A stretch of 60,054 nt of DNA, taken from NCBI GenBank assembly GCA_030065575.1, contig JASJDZ010000014.1, positions 1-60,054 on the forward strand, given 5' to 3'. Shown piece by piece: positions 33,645 through 41,646 of this stretch; the first letter of the stretch is position 1; the number at the start of each line of letters is the position of its first letter. The notes under the pieces were generated by a model. The model searched no databases, had not been told where the DNA came from, and worked only from the letters and a program-made list of their open reading frames with translations. The position numbers and the translations under genes are program-made. Source of the stretch: Acidimicrobiia bacterium. Its GTDB lineage: Bacteria; Actinomycetota; Acidimicrobiia; Spongiisociales; UBA5794.

Positions 33645-34274
33645 TCACTTTCCGGCTCCCCAGCCCTTGGCCCGCGACAGGCCGCCGAGCAACTCGCCGC
33701 ACGCTTCGTTGGCGGCGATGAAATCGGGATCGTCCCGGTCGATCTGGCCAAAGGGGCCGGCTTTCCCGCCTTCGTCCGGGTTGTCTCCGGAGCCGGGGCC
33801 GAAGCTGGAGAAGTCGGGGTCGTCCATATCGTATCCATTGTCCCGCATGCAGGCTGCGTACTCGACCAGCATGTCCTGCATCTCGGTCGGGTCGAAGTCA
33901 CGCCCACCAAAGCCGAGGACAACGTCGCCCAGTTGCTCGTGACAGGCGTCCTTGGCAGCACTGATCGTGTCACGATCGGCGGGCGGGTCACCCGCTTCGC
34001 CACCACCACGGAACGCACCGAACTGGACATTGCCGTCGGCGTCAACGGTGGGATCATCGATGTCCAAACCCTGCTCGCGAAGGCAGGCGGCAAGGGCCAT
34101 CATTGCCTGCTCGGGATCGACGTCCTCGGCGACGTCTTCCTTTGTGTCCGCGCCGGCCGGATCCGCTGCATCCGTCTGAATGGTGGCGATCCCTTCGCTT
34201 GCCGAGGCGGAGCCGCCGCAGGCCCCAGCAACTAGCACCAGCCCCAACAACCACACCATCGACCAGCTCTTCAT
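33645..34274 (-). CDS. Lipoprotein with paired CMR motifs (paralogue of 34361-34939)
   Basis: 209 residues from ATG 34274, with AAAGGG upstream. Lipobox VAGAC lipidates C19. The mature part holds two similar units, each with a short Cys-containing motif (ALAACLREQGLDIDDP near 67 and EYAACMRDNGYDMDDPDF near 138) and one further Cys per half (DACHEQ, EACGEL), so each half probably forms one disulphide. The C-terminal stretch is Gly/Asp-rich. Such Cys-xMR-xxG proteins occur near MacA-like adaptors in actinobacteria as far as I recall; no function is assigned. It is the first-upstream partner of the adaptor gene (11-base gap). Confidence 0.65.
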   Translation of the reverse strand: MKSWSMVWLLGLVLVAGACGGSASASEGIATIQTDAADPAGADTKEDVAEDVDPEQAMMALAACLREQGLDIDDPTVDADGNVQFGAFRGGGEAGDPPADRDTISAAKDACHEQLGDVVLGFGGRDFDPTEMQDMLVEYAACMRDNGYDMDDPDFSSFGPGSGDNPDEGGKAGPFGQIDRDDPDFIAANEACGELLGGLSRAKGWGAGK

Positions 34275-34360
34275 CGCCTGCCCTTTCGAGAACCTCACAG
34301 CATCATGGGCCACGCCACCCGGCCATTGTCTGAAGGCGAGCTAAGAATCAGCTGAGAAGC

Positions 34361-34939
34361 TCAACCCCCGCCGGCAAGGCCGGGTATGCCGGGCAGCTGA
34401 TCTTCGCAGGCTTCCAGAGCAGCCTCGAAGTCCGGGTCACCCAGTTCCGGCTCCCAACCCGGGAACGGGGGCCGACCTTCCAGGATGCCGGCGAAGTCGG
34501 GGTCGGGCATGTCGATCCCGTTCTCCCTCATGCAACCGGCAAAGACAACGACCTGGTCCTGAAACTCCGTCTCGAAGACTCGCTCGAACCCAAAGTTGAC
34601 CCCTTCGAGGAACTGGGCACACAGCTCGAACGCAGCTTGCAGCTCAGCCTCATCGATCTCGGCCAAGCCGCTCATTGCCTCGAGGTCAAACCCGACATTG
34701 CCATCGGCATCGACAACGGGATCCGGAAAGCCGATACCCCCATCTCGCATACACGCTGCGAATTCCAGCACTTTCTCCTCGTCTGTCGGCCCAGGACTGT
34801 CGGGGGTCTCAGCCATGCTGGTTGTGGTCACGTCGGCAAGGTCCTCAATCGACGCAACCCCGGAGCCATCACCGTCGCCACCGCAGGCGGCGAGCCCGAA
34901 GGCGAGAACGAGAGTGAGCAAGATGTTCCTCGAGATCAT
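34361..34939 (-). CDS. Lipoprotein with paired CMR motifs
   Basis: 192 residues. Lipobox GLAAC lipidates C19; then an acidic, Ser/Thr linker. Two repeats are seen: EFAACMRDGGIGFPDPVVD (near 58) and VVFAGCMRENGIDMPDPDF (near 130), each followed by a second Cys (FELCAQ, EACEDQ). Same architecture as the lipoprotein at 33645-34274, so the two are tandem paralogues, 86 bases apart. TAACCT (34946-34951) lies 6 nt before the ATG, making this the leaderless head of the five-gene locus lipoprotein-lipoprotein-adaptor-ATPase-permease. It could bind metal or substrate at the cell surface; that is inference. Confidence 0.65.
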   Translation of the reverse strand: MISRNILLTLVLAFGLAACGGDGDGSGVASIEDLADVTTTSMAETPDSPGPTDEEKVLEFAACMRDGGIGFPDPVVDADGNVGFDLEAMSGLAEIDEAELQAAFELCAQFLEGVNFGFERVFETEFQDQVVVFAGCMRENGIDMPDPDFAGILEGRPPFPGWEPELGDPDFEAALEACEDQLPGIPGLAGGG

Positions 34940-34945
34940 CCTGCA

Positions 34946-34951
34946 AGGTTA
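34946..34951 (-). promoter_or_regulatory. Leaderless -10 element of the MacAB-like locus
   Basis: TAACCT on the minus strand with 6 nt to the ATG at 34939. It is back-to-back with the psuK element at 34985-34990. Confidence 0.5.
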
Positions 34952-34984
34952 AAACCGTTTGCTGATTAGCTAGCCGGTCCGCAG

Positions 34985-34990
34985 TACCCT
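34985..34990 (+). promoter_or_regulatory. Leaderless -10 element for psuK
   Basis: TACCCT with 6 nt before ATG 34997; the intervening GCCCCC has no ribosome-binding site. Confidence 0.5.
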
Positions 34991-34996
34991 GCCCCC

Positions 34997-35851
34997 ATGC
35001 TGTGCACCATCGGCGACCTGGTCGAAGACGTAGTCGTTTGGCTCGAAGCCGCCCCCGTGTACGGCACCGACACCCCGGCCCGGATCTTCCGCCGTCGCGG
35101 CGGAAGTGCAGCGAATTTCGCCGCCCGGGCTGTGACGGCAGGGATGCGCTCGCGGTTCATCGGCCAGGTCGGCGACGACCCGCTCGGCAAGCAACTCGTT
35201 GCCGAGCTGGCAGGCCTCGGCGTCGAAGTGCTCACCAACCGGCGCGGCACGACGGGGTCGATAGTCGTTCTTGTCGATGGCACCGGCGAGAGAACCATGC
35301 TGCCGGATCGCGCAGCAGCAATGAGCCTCGACAGTCTCCCCGAGGGAGCGTTGACCGATACCACCTGGCTGCATGTGCCCGCCTACTCACTCGTCGTCGA
35401 GCCGCTTGGAGCTACAAGCCGGAACGCAATCGCTACCGCCCAAAACGGCGGTGCCGCAATCAGTATCGACGCATCATCGACCGGGGCGCTCAACGAGTTC
35501 GGAGTAGCACCCTTCCTCGAGATGCTGGCGTCGCTGCAACCGGACGTCTTCTTTGCCAATCAGGACGAAGCAGCGCTACTCGGCTTGGGGCCGGACACGC
35601 CCCTGCCCGGGTCCGCACTCACCGTGATCAAGGCCGGGTCCGACCCCGTTCTTCTGGTGGACGCCTCGGGCATGACCAGTACGGTGCCGGCGACTCCAGT
35701 CGAAGTGGTGGCCGACACCACCGGAGCGGGCGACGCCTTTGCTGCCGGATTCGTTGTCGCCAGGATGACCGGTGCCGATCCGACCGAAGCTGCGGAGAGC
35801 GGTTGCCTGCAGGCCGCTACCGTTCTGGCTCAGCCGGGATCAGGAGACTAG
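34997..35851 (+). CDS. psuK: PfkB-family kinase, probable pseudouridine kinase PsuK
   Basis: 284 residues. PfkB signatures: N-terminal GGSAANFAARAVTAG and the C-terminal DTTGAGDAFAAGF with the catalytic Asp. It is somewhat short for a PfkB enzyme but complete. The next gene is pseudouridine-5'-phosphate glycosidase with a 9-base gap, and that pairing is what makes pseudouridine the likely substrate: PsuK phosphorylates pseudouridine to its 5'-phosphate. The kinase alone would be called only a sugar/nucleoside kinase. Confidence 0.85.
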   Translation: MLCTIGDLVEDVVVWLEAAPVYGTDTPARIFRRRGGSAANFAARAVTAGMRSRFIGQVGDDPLGKQLVAELAGLGVEVLTNRRGTTGSIVVLVDGTGERTMLPDRAAAMSLDSLPEGALTDTTWLHVPAYSLVVEPLGATSRNAIATAQNGGAAISIDASSTGALNEFGVAPFLEMLASLQPDVFFANQDEAALLGLGPDTPLPGSALTVIKAGSDPVLLVDASGMTSTVPATPVEVVADTTGAGDAFAAGFVVARMTGADPTEAAESGCLQAATVLAQPGSGD

Positions 35852-35860
35852 GAGACGGCA

Positions 35861-36766
35861 ATGCCGCAACTGAGAATCAGCGCTGAGGTGCAGGACGCAC
35901 TTGCTCACGGTCACGCCGTGGTGGGCTTGGAGAGCACCATCTACAGCAATCTTGGTCTTCCGTCACCCGCCAACCACGAGGCGCTGCAAAGGTCGACCGA
36001 CGCAATTCGCGCCCAGGGCGCGGTGCCGGCGATCACTGCCATTCTCGATGGCGTGGCTTGCGTTGGGCTGGAGCCCCGGGAGCACGAGCGCATCCTCGGC
36101 CCCGCGCAGAAGACGGCCGAGCGGGACATTGCCGTTGCTCTGACCCAACGCTGGCAGTTCGGAGCGACAACGGTGTCGGCATCGCTGGCGCTGTGTGCGG
36201 CCGCCGGGATCAGTGTCTTCGCCACCGGCGGCATCGGCGGTGTCCATCTCGGCTCGGAGGAAACCGGAGACATTAGCGGCGATCTGGGGGCCATCGCGTT
36301 GCATCCGGTGCTCACCGTATGCGCCGGGGCCAAGGCATTCCTCAACATCCCGCAGACCGTTGAGTTTCTCGAGACCGAAGCCGTTCCCGTACTCGGCTAT
36401 CAGACCGACGAGTTCCCGATGTTCTACGCCCGTTCGAGCGGAGTGCGAGCCCCGGTGCGGGTTGAGTCGCCGGCCGAGGTGGCTGAGATCCTGGCGCACC
36501 GACTGATCTGGGACCAGGGTGGTGTGCTGCTGGCTGTGCCGATACCTGCTGCGGACGCGATCCCGGCGGAGGAGATTCTGGGGGCAATCGAAGCGGCGCT
36601 GTCGCGAACGTCCGATGTGCGCGGTGCCGCGGTGACCCCGCTCGTGCTGGAGCAGATCGCCGAGATCACGGGGGGCAGAAGCATCCCCGCCAATCTCTCC
36701 CTCGCCGAAAACAACGCTTCGGTAGCAGCGCAAGTGGCGGTGGCATTCGCCCGCCTTCTGGCCTAG
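35861..36766 (+). CDS. psuG: Pseudouridine-5'-phosphate glycosidase PsuG
   Basis: 301 residues with GGAG six nt before the ATG. The family blocks are clear: VVGLESTIYSNLGLPSPANH, GGIGGVHLG, and CAGAKAFLNIPQTVEFLET with the probable catalytic lysine K158, then VPVLGYQTDEFPMFY. PsuG reversibly splits pseudouridine 5'-phosphate to uracil and ribose 5-phosphate by opening the C-C glycosidic bond. With PsuK it forms a salvage route for pseudouridine from RNA turnover. Confidence 0.95.
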   Translation: MPQLRISAEVQDALAHGHAVVGLESTIYSNLGLPSPANHEALQRSTDAIRAQGAVPAITAILDGVACVGLEPREHERILGPAQKTAERDIAVALTQRWQFGATTVSASLALCAAAGISVFATGGIGGVHLGSEETGDISGDLGAIALHPVLTVCAGAKAFLNIPQTVEFLETEAVPVLGYQTDEFPMFYARSSGVRAPVRVESPAEVAEILAHRLIWDQGGVLLAVPIPAADAIPAEEILGAIEAALSRTSDVRGAAVTPLVLEQIAEITGGRSIPANLSLAENNASVAAQVAVAFARLLA

Positions 36767-36769
36767 CCA

Positions 36770-36897
36770 CCACCGTTTTGGCGTAGATACGTACCGTATG
36801 TGAAACACAGATACGCCAAAACCAGAGAAGCGATGCCCCAAATCGTTCTGGCGTAGATCTGTGCCGCATGTGAAACACAGATACGCCAAAACGGTGG
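36770..36897. repeat. Composite palindromic repeat: two 48-bp stem-loop units in an outer inverted repeat
   Basis: Two units, 36775-36822 and 36845-36892, are 43/48 identical and start 70 bp apart. Unit 1 ends in perfect 11-bp inverted arms (GTTTTGGCGTA / TACGCCAAAAC); unit 2 has one mismatch. The outermost arms CCACCGTTTTGGCGTA (36770-36785) and TACGCCAAAACGGTGG (36882-36897) form a perfect 16-bp inverted repeat, so the whole 128 bp can fold as one palindrome. It lies immediately after psuG. It resembles a REP/BIME or a small non-autonomous element; no transposase is adjacent. Confidence 0.75.
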
Positions 36898-36909
36898 GAG
36901 AAGGCGGCT

Positions 36910-37698
36910 CTAGGCCGTGCCCTCTTCCTCGCCGCGCTGTTTGTGGATGCGGCCGGGGACACCCCGTAGCGATAGCCCGCTGCCGTCACCGCCGTAGCGG
37001 GCCTGAACGATCTCGCCGAGGATCGATACGGCCATCTCGACTGGAGTCTCGGCTCCGATATCGAGACCGATCGGCCCGTAGATCGAATCCAGCTGTTCCT
37101 GACTCCACCCGGCTGCGGCCAGACGTTCGAGACGAGCCCGATGGGTGCGGCGGCTGCCGATGGCGCCCAGGTAGCGGATCGGCTGACTGTGTACTGCCTC
37201 GAACACCGGCTCCTCAAAACGGGGATCGTGGCTGAGCAGAACGACGTACGTCCGTCGCTCCAGCGGGATCTCGTCGAACACCGCATCGGGCCAACCGACG
37301 ATGACTCGATCCGCATCCGGGAAGCGGTCCTCGGTTGCCCACATCGGCCGGGCATCAGCGACAACGACCCGGAAGCCCATCATCTTGGCCATGGTGGTCA
37401 GCGGCTGAGCGTTATGACCTGCACCGAAGATGAGCATGACCGGCTGCGGCGCCAGCACTTCGATGAAGATCGACGTTTCGCCATAGGTGAGGGTGCGGCT
37501 CTGCTCCCGCTCCATCAGCCCTCGGGCATCGCCGAGAGCGTCGACCGCGACCCAATCCGGCAGAGCGCCGGCGATCACACCGTCCTCGAAGTCGATGATC
37601 GCCTTAGTCCCAATCCCACCTCCAGCAACCACCGTTGCCACGGCGCCAAGGCGCTCGCCGGCCAGCAAACTCTTGATCGCCTCGATGGTTGGGCTCAT
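36910..37698 (-). CDS. XdhC-family protein, C-terminal Rossmann part
   Basis: 262 residues from ATG 37698, which overlaps the stop of the upstream XdhC/CoxI gene (ATGA); GTG 37704 is an alternative. N-terminal ~80 residues carry a second XdhC_CoxI-like segment ([18 protein letters not shown]). The rest is the XdhC_C Rossmann fold: [48 protein letters not shown] and [14 protein letters not shown]. XdhC proteins bind and sulphurate the molybdenum cofactor for xanthine dehydrogenase/CO dehydrogenase-type enzymes. No molybdenum hydroxylase gene is within the window. Confidence 0.85.
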   Translation of the reverse strand: MSPTIEAIKSLLAGERLGAVATVVAGGGIGTKAIIDFEDGVIAGALPDWVAVDALGDARGLMEREQSRTLTYGETSIFIEVLAPQPVMLIFGAGHNAQPLTTMAKMMGFRVVVADARPMWATEDRFPDADRVIVGWPDAVFDEIPLERRTYVVLLSHDPRFEEPVFEAVHSQPIRYLGAIGSRRTHRARLERLAAAGWSQEQLDSIYGPIGLDIGAETPVEMAVSILGEIVQARYGGDGSGLSLRGVPGRIHKQRGEEEGTA

Positions 37699-38006
37699 TG
37701 CCACTTCTCGATGAAGACGTTGATGGTTCCGCCGCAGGTCAGACCCACCTCGAAAGCGTCATCGTCGGCAATGCCGTATGTCACCAGCCGCGGCTCACCG
37801 GTGGCCAGGACCTCTTTGGCATGGAAGAAGACGTCGTTCTCCACACAACCGCCGGAGACCGAGCCCTCCATTTCGCCGGCGGAGGACACGAAGAACTTCG
37901 ATCCTTCCGGCCGCGGCGCTGATCCCTTCACCCCGACGACCGTGGCCACGGCGACATCCTTGCCTTCAGCCTTCCACTTCTCATAGACTGCGATGTCGGT
38001 TCGCAT
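37695..38006 (-). CDS. XdhC/CoxI-type N-terminal domain protein
   Basis: 103 residues from ATG 38006, with GAGGAG just upstream (GTG 38018 would overlap the nucleotidase stop). The XdhC_CoxI domain signature is intact: [35 protein letters not shown] and [11 protein letters not shown], including the conserved SGGCVE and CGG cysteines that handle molybdenum cofactor or sulphur transfer. It is a stand-alone version of the domain that is normally fused to the Rossmann part encoded just downstream. Confidence 0.85.
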   Translation of the reverse strand: MRTDIAVYEKWKAEGKDVAVATVVGVKGSAPRPEGSKFFVSSAGEMEGSVSGGCVENDVFFHAKEVLATGEPRLVTYGIADDDAFEVGLTCGGTINVFIEKWQ

Positions 38007-38014
38007 CGGGCTCC

Positions 38015-39442
38015 TCACTCGATCCAGGTGTCATGCGGCAGATCGACCCGTGACGCTCGCAACAAGGCGAACGGGCTCACATTGGCGAAATTGGCCACCC
38101 GGGATGTATAGCAGTCCGCGTACTTCTCCACCTGCCGAGCGAACAAGCTCTTGTCGATTCCCGACCGCATAAGCGGGCCCCACGCTTCATTGCGAAGACG
38201 GGAAGCCGCTATCGCCAACGGGGTGATCTTCTCGTCGATGGCGACAAGCTCGCTGCGAATAGCGTCGAGTCGCTCCTTGTCGGCCACAACGCCGGCGGGC
38301 GGATCCGCATAGCCGAGGCGAGTTCGCTGGAGAGCAAGCCGGACGGCCGACATCTCTGCCTCTAGCTCCGACTTGCTGGCCATGAGGCGCTCCAGTTCCT
38401 GCTCGTGTGGACGGAACTCGAGCAGCCCATCCACCTCGCTCTCGAGCTCCCGCAGGATGAGCGCAGTACGCCACCGGAGGAGAGCCTTCGAAAAATGCAC
38501 ATCGCCAAACAGATGGTCACCAACGTAGAGAATCTCATCGCCGGACAGACCCAGGAACGCCTCGACCTGGGCGGCACATCCGCCGTGGAACACACTCCCC
38601 GGCTCTATCTCTCCAATGTGTGGTCGAAGCAGCGCGGCGCCTTCATCGACGACCTTGTACAGCTGCTTGTTCGACGTGAAGAACGAGGGCTTGTCGGCGG
38701 ACACGATGACGGCGGCGAACAGATCGCGCCAGCTCATCCCGGCCGGGAGAAACGGATCGAATGCATACTCCATAATGCGGACCGTGTACTCCCATTCGGA
38801 GTTGGTGATCAGCATGAGGCGCTTCCCGGCCTTGAACTGATCAACCAGCGCCATCACTCCGTCGGGATCCAGATCAACGAACCGATCCGGGGCGGCAAGG
38901 ATCGCCTGTTTGAGCGATCCCTCGTTGTGGGCCCCGTCGAGGGACTGCACAACTGCTTGATAGAGGCCGCGATAGCCGATCCCCTTCTCGATCTTCCCAG
39001 CATCCATGAGGTCGACCAACTGGGCGTAGAGGCTGGCTTCCGAAAGCGAGAAGAGCGTGTTGACGAACTCGAATCGATCTTCGGCGAGATCGACGAGGGT
39101 CCCAGCGTAGCTTCGCCGCACCTGGTCGTAGCCCAAGAATGTGCTGCCGTGGGATGCCCGGATCACGTAGCCAAATCGGGTTGCCTTCACGAGGTTGCCT
39201 TCTTCGAGATCGATCGCCAGACCTCTGATCACGGTCTGCGGATCGAACTCGATATCCGCAACGGGATATCCCATTTCGAGCAGATTCGCTTTGGCGTAGG
39301 CAAACGCAGCCGTCTCCCAGGCAGCGGCGTGATAGTGGACGAGCGTGTAGTCCATGTCGTAGCCGATTGCCTTGATCGACCGAAAGTTGATTGTCCTGTT
39401 GACGAAGATCCCTTGGCGGGGAGCTATGTGGGGCGGGTTCAT
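38015..39442 (-). CDS. HAD-family purine 5'-nucleotidase (cN-II/IMP-GMP type)
   Basis: 475 residues from ATG 39442. HAD motif I is [13 protein letters not shown] near residue 27, motif [11 protein letters not shown], motif [19 protein letters not shown]. Length and the long helical cap insertion (about 345-420, [16 protein letters not shown]) match the cytosolic IMP-GMP-specific 5'-nucleotidase family, better known in eukaryotes and Legionella. It would hydrolyse purine nucleoside monophosphates. The XdhC genes just downstream may be co-transcribed, which suits purine catabolism through xanthine dehydrogenase; that link is inference. Confidence 0.9.
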   Translation of the reverse strand: MNPPHIAPRQGIFVNRTINFRSIKAIGYDMDYTLVHYHAAAWETAAFAYAKANLLEMGYPVADIEFDPQTVIRGLAIDLEEGNLVKATRFGYVIRASHGSTFLGYDQVRRSYAGTLVDLAEDRFEFVNTLFSLSEASLYAQLVDLMDAGKIEKGIGYRGLYQAVVQSLDGAHNEGSLKQAILAAPDRFVDLDPDGVMALVDQFKAGKRLMLITNSEWEYTVRIMEYAFDPFLPAGMSWRDLFAAVIVSADKPSFFTSNKQLYKVVDEGAALLRPHIGEIEPGSVFHGGCAAQVEAFLGLSGDEILYVGDHLFGDVHFSKALLRWRTALILRELESEVDGLLEFRPHEQELERLMASKSELEAEMSAVRLALQRTRLGYADPPAGVVADKERLDAIRSELVAIDEKITPLAIAASRLRNEAWGPLMRSGIDKSLFARQVEKYADCYTSRVANFANVSPFALLRASRVDLPHDTWIE

Positions 39443-39593
39443 GCCACTACTCGATACGGCGGAGTCTCCGGAAACCACATCTCCTCCTCGCTACGTTCGC
39501 GGGACCGTTCGTCGGCCCAGCCCTGCCCGTCCGCGGCGCGCCGCATCGCTCGGACGCCGGATGGCGAAGGATAGGACTGACAGTGCGTCGAGC

Positions 39594-40004
39594 TCAGTTT
39601 CGACCGAACAGCTTGCTCAGCAGGAACAGCACCAAACCAGCCACCGCCCCCAGTACGGCTGCCTGCTGAACCGTGATCAGGATTTCGGACTGCTCGAGGT
39701 TGGCCCGACCGGCGACGAGCAGGCCGACCCTACCTCCGGCGACATTGGCCTCAACAGTCACCATCTGCCCGACGGTCGCCTCGCTCAGCTCGGCGCCACC
39801 ACCGGCAATGAGGGTTCCAGCACCGCCATAGCTCAGATTGACATCACCACCGGCCACGACGAACCCTGCGCCGCCTTCTCGGATATCGAGATTTCCGCCG
39901 GCAACCATTGCCAACGACCCGCCTTCCCTCATGGCGATATCGCCTTCAGCCTGCACTACCGGGAAGAACCCTTCGCTCAGTTCAGTTGTTGTGTTCTCAT
40001 CCAT
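39594..40004 (-). CDS. Tail-anchored small beta-solenoid protein
   Basis: 136 residues from ATG 40004 (ATG 40010 is a second choice; AGGAG lies upstream of both). Residues ~17-105 are about six tandem repeats of ~16 residues with the pattern AGG(D/N)(V/L)(N/D)(L/I)xxGGAGxxVV, that is, regular Gly turns and alternating short hydrophobic strands as in a right-handed beta-helix. A single membrane segment follows (QQAAVLGAVAGLVLFLLSKLF) at the very C-terminus. No signal peptide, so the solenoid is probably cytoplasmic. It starts inside the end of xseB. Function unknown. Confidence 0.7.
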   Translation of the reverse strand: MDENTTTELSEGFFPVVQAEGDIAMREGGSLAMVAGGNLDIREGGAGFVVAGGDVNLSYGGAGTLIAGGGAELSEATVGQMVTVEANVAGGRVGLLVAGRANLEQSEILITVQQAAVLGAVAGLVLFLLSKLFGRN

Positions 40005-40212
40005 TGTCATCCTCTCCTGGTCTCATCTCGCTCACGACCGACTCCACCTCGATGGTCGCCGCTTCGATTCGGCTTCGACACAACCGGATCAACTCGGCAG
40101 ACCGGCGTACCTTGACCGCCAGCTCATCGACATCCACCTGTTCTTCTTCGAGTTCCGTGAGCAGTAGTTCCAACTCCGCCAGGGCATCCCGATAACTGAT
40201 GTCTTCAGTCAT
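39997..40212 (-). CDS. xseB: Exodeoxyribonuclease VII small subunit
   Basis: 71 residues. The XseB pattern is clear: SYRDALAELELLLTELEEEQVDVDELAVKVRRSAELIRLCRSRI, a helical hairpin that packs on XseA. The start overlaps the xseA stop by 8 bases and the stop overlaps the start region of the beta-solenoid gene by 8 bases, so three genes are coupled. Confidence 0.93.
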   Translation of the reverse strand: MTEDISYRDALAELELLLTELEEEQVDVDELAVKVRRSAELIRLCRSRIEAATIEVESVVSEMRPGEDDNG

Positions 40213-41572
40213 TCTTCAACTCCTCAACTACAACACTGGCCAGCTCGCCGCCCGCAACCGTGGTCCGTAGGCGGGACCCCGGTGCAGCCTCTGCGGGATC
40301 CGTGATCACAGTTCCATCCTGACTTCTCGTGATCGACCAGCCTCGCGCCAGGAGCCGATCGGGATCGGATAGGTCAATCCGGTGCTGGAGATCGTTCAGG
40401 TGGTTTTGCGCCGAAACGAGGCTCCGGCCCGCCACGCCCTCCATCGCCACCGCCATCCTATCGAGCGAGTCGACCGCAGCAGCCAGCCGGACTGCTCCGG
40501 TCCTGGCAATGCGCCCGGCGACTTGCTCCAGCCCCTCTCGCCGACGCCGCAACACCCCTTCGCCGGCTCGCAGGCTGCGGGACGTCAGGGCATCGAGCCG
40601 GTATCGCGAGCGCGCGGCCGCCGTGCCGGCAGCGCGATCCAGCCTGGCGGTGAACGAGGACAGGTCGCTGCGTGCTGTATCCAGCCGCCGCTGCGCCGCC
40701 CGGTCCGCAGCGGTGGCAAGACGGTCGAGACCATCCAAGTAGCTGCGCACCAGCGCAACTAGGGCCGCGCCACACGCAGTAGGCGTCTTGTGGCTGCGGG
40801 CGACGAGGTCGGTAACCGTCATGTCGATCTCGTGCCCGATTCCGGCGAGCACCGGAACAGGAGTGTTCGCCACGGCAACAGCTATGGCCTCATCGTCGAA
40901 GGCAGCAAGGTCCGTCTGGGCTCCCCCACCGCGGACCAGAGCAATGGCATCGACACCTCTGGTTGCGAGTATCCCGAGGGCCGCAACAACGTCCGATGCG
41001 GAGTCGCGTCCCTGCATGCGGGAATCGACGGAAACGACCCTCCAGGCGTATCCACTACTGCGCAACTCGTCGAGGAAATCGGCTTCGGCCGCGCTGCCCC
41101 GGCTGGTTACCAGCCCGACGTGAAGGGGAACCAGCGGCATCGGTAGCGAGCGGTTCTTCGTGAGAAGACCCCGCTGCTCCAGGCTCCTGATGAGTCGCTC
41201 TCGTTCTGCCGCCAATCTGCCCAGCGTGTAGTCAGTGTCGATCCACGTCATCCGCAGCTGCACGGTCCCCCGGGCGGCATAGTGGGCGACCCGGCCCCGG
41301 ATGCGCACTTCGACACCGTCGGTCATTCGAACTGCACCCGATCTCTGTAGCACCCGATTGACCGCGACCTTGTCCGACGAGAAGAGCGTCACCGGGAGTA
41401 GGGCCGGCGGGCCATCGATCGAGTCGCCATCGACCAGCGAGAAGTAGACGTGACCGCTCGGCGCCCGATTGAGATCGCGGATTTCCCCCCGCACCCAGAT
41501 CTCATCGGGCAGCGCCCTGCTGACCGCGCGGGCAACAACCTGTGACAACTCTCCAACGGAATACGTGGTCAT
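40205..41572 (-). CDS. xseA: Exodeoxyribonuclease VII large subunit
   Basis: 455 residues from ATG 41572. N-terminal OB-fold (SVGELSQVVARAVSRALPDEIWVRGEI), the catalytic core PLHVGLVTSRGSAAEADFL, RGGGAQTDLAAFDDEAIA, and AGIGHEIDMTVTDLVA, then a long helical coiled coil for XseB binding. It degrades single-stranded DNA to oligonucleotides in both directions, metal-independently. TAGCGT (41580-41585) 7 nt before the ATG suggests leaderless transcription. Confidence 0.95.
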   Translation of the reverse strand: MTTYSVGELSQVVARAVSRALPDEIWVRGEIRDLNRAPSGHVYFSLVDGDSIDGPPALLPVTLFSSDKVAVNRVLQRSGAVRMTDGVEVRIRGRVAHYAARGTVQLRMTWIDTDYTLGRLAAERERLIRSLEQRGLLTKNRSLPMPLVPLHVGLVTSRGSAAEADFLDELRSSGYAWRVVSVDSRMQGRDSASDVVAALGILATRGVDAIALVRGGGAQTDLAAFDDEAIAVAVANTPVPVLAGIGHEIDMTVTDLVARSHKTPTACGAALVALVRSYLDGLDRLATAADRAAQRRLDTARSDLSSFTARLDRAAGTAAARSRYRLDALTSRSLRAGEGVLRRRREGLEQVAGRIARTGAVRLAAAVDSLDRMAVAMEGVAGRSLVSAQNHLNDLQHRIDLSDPDRLLARGWSITRSQDGTVITDPAEAAPGSRLRTTVAGGELASVVVEELKND

Positions 41573-41579
41573 GACGGGG

Positions 41580-41585
41580 ACGCTA
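41580..41585 (-). promoter_or_regulatory. Leaderless -10 element for xseA-xseB
   Basis: TAGCGT on the minus strand with 7 nt to the xseA ATG; no Shine-Dalgarno sequence. Confidence 0.45.
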
Positions 41586-41646
41586 CACAAGGATCGGGGA
41601 GGAAAGCACCGGGTCGTGCCTGGCGAGCGCGTCCCCAGTCGGCTCA

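Noticed and set aside
36770-36897. CRISPR array
   Set aside because: Only two units, long imperfect palindromes, no constant spacer pattern and no cas genes.
36666-37364. A 232-codon minus frame across the palindromic repeat
   Set aside because: Its middle is the two repeat units translated, with similar VSVFHxR peptides; the rest is antisense or out of frame to psuG and the XdhC gene.
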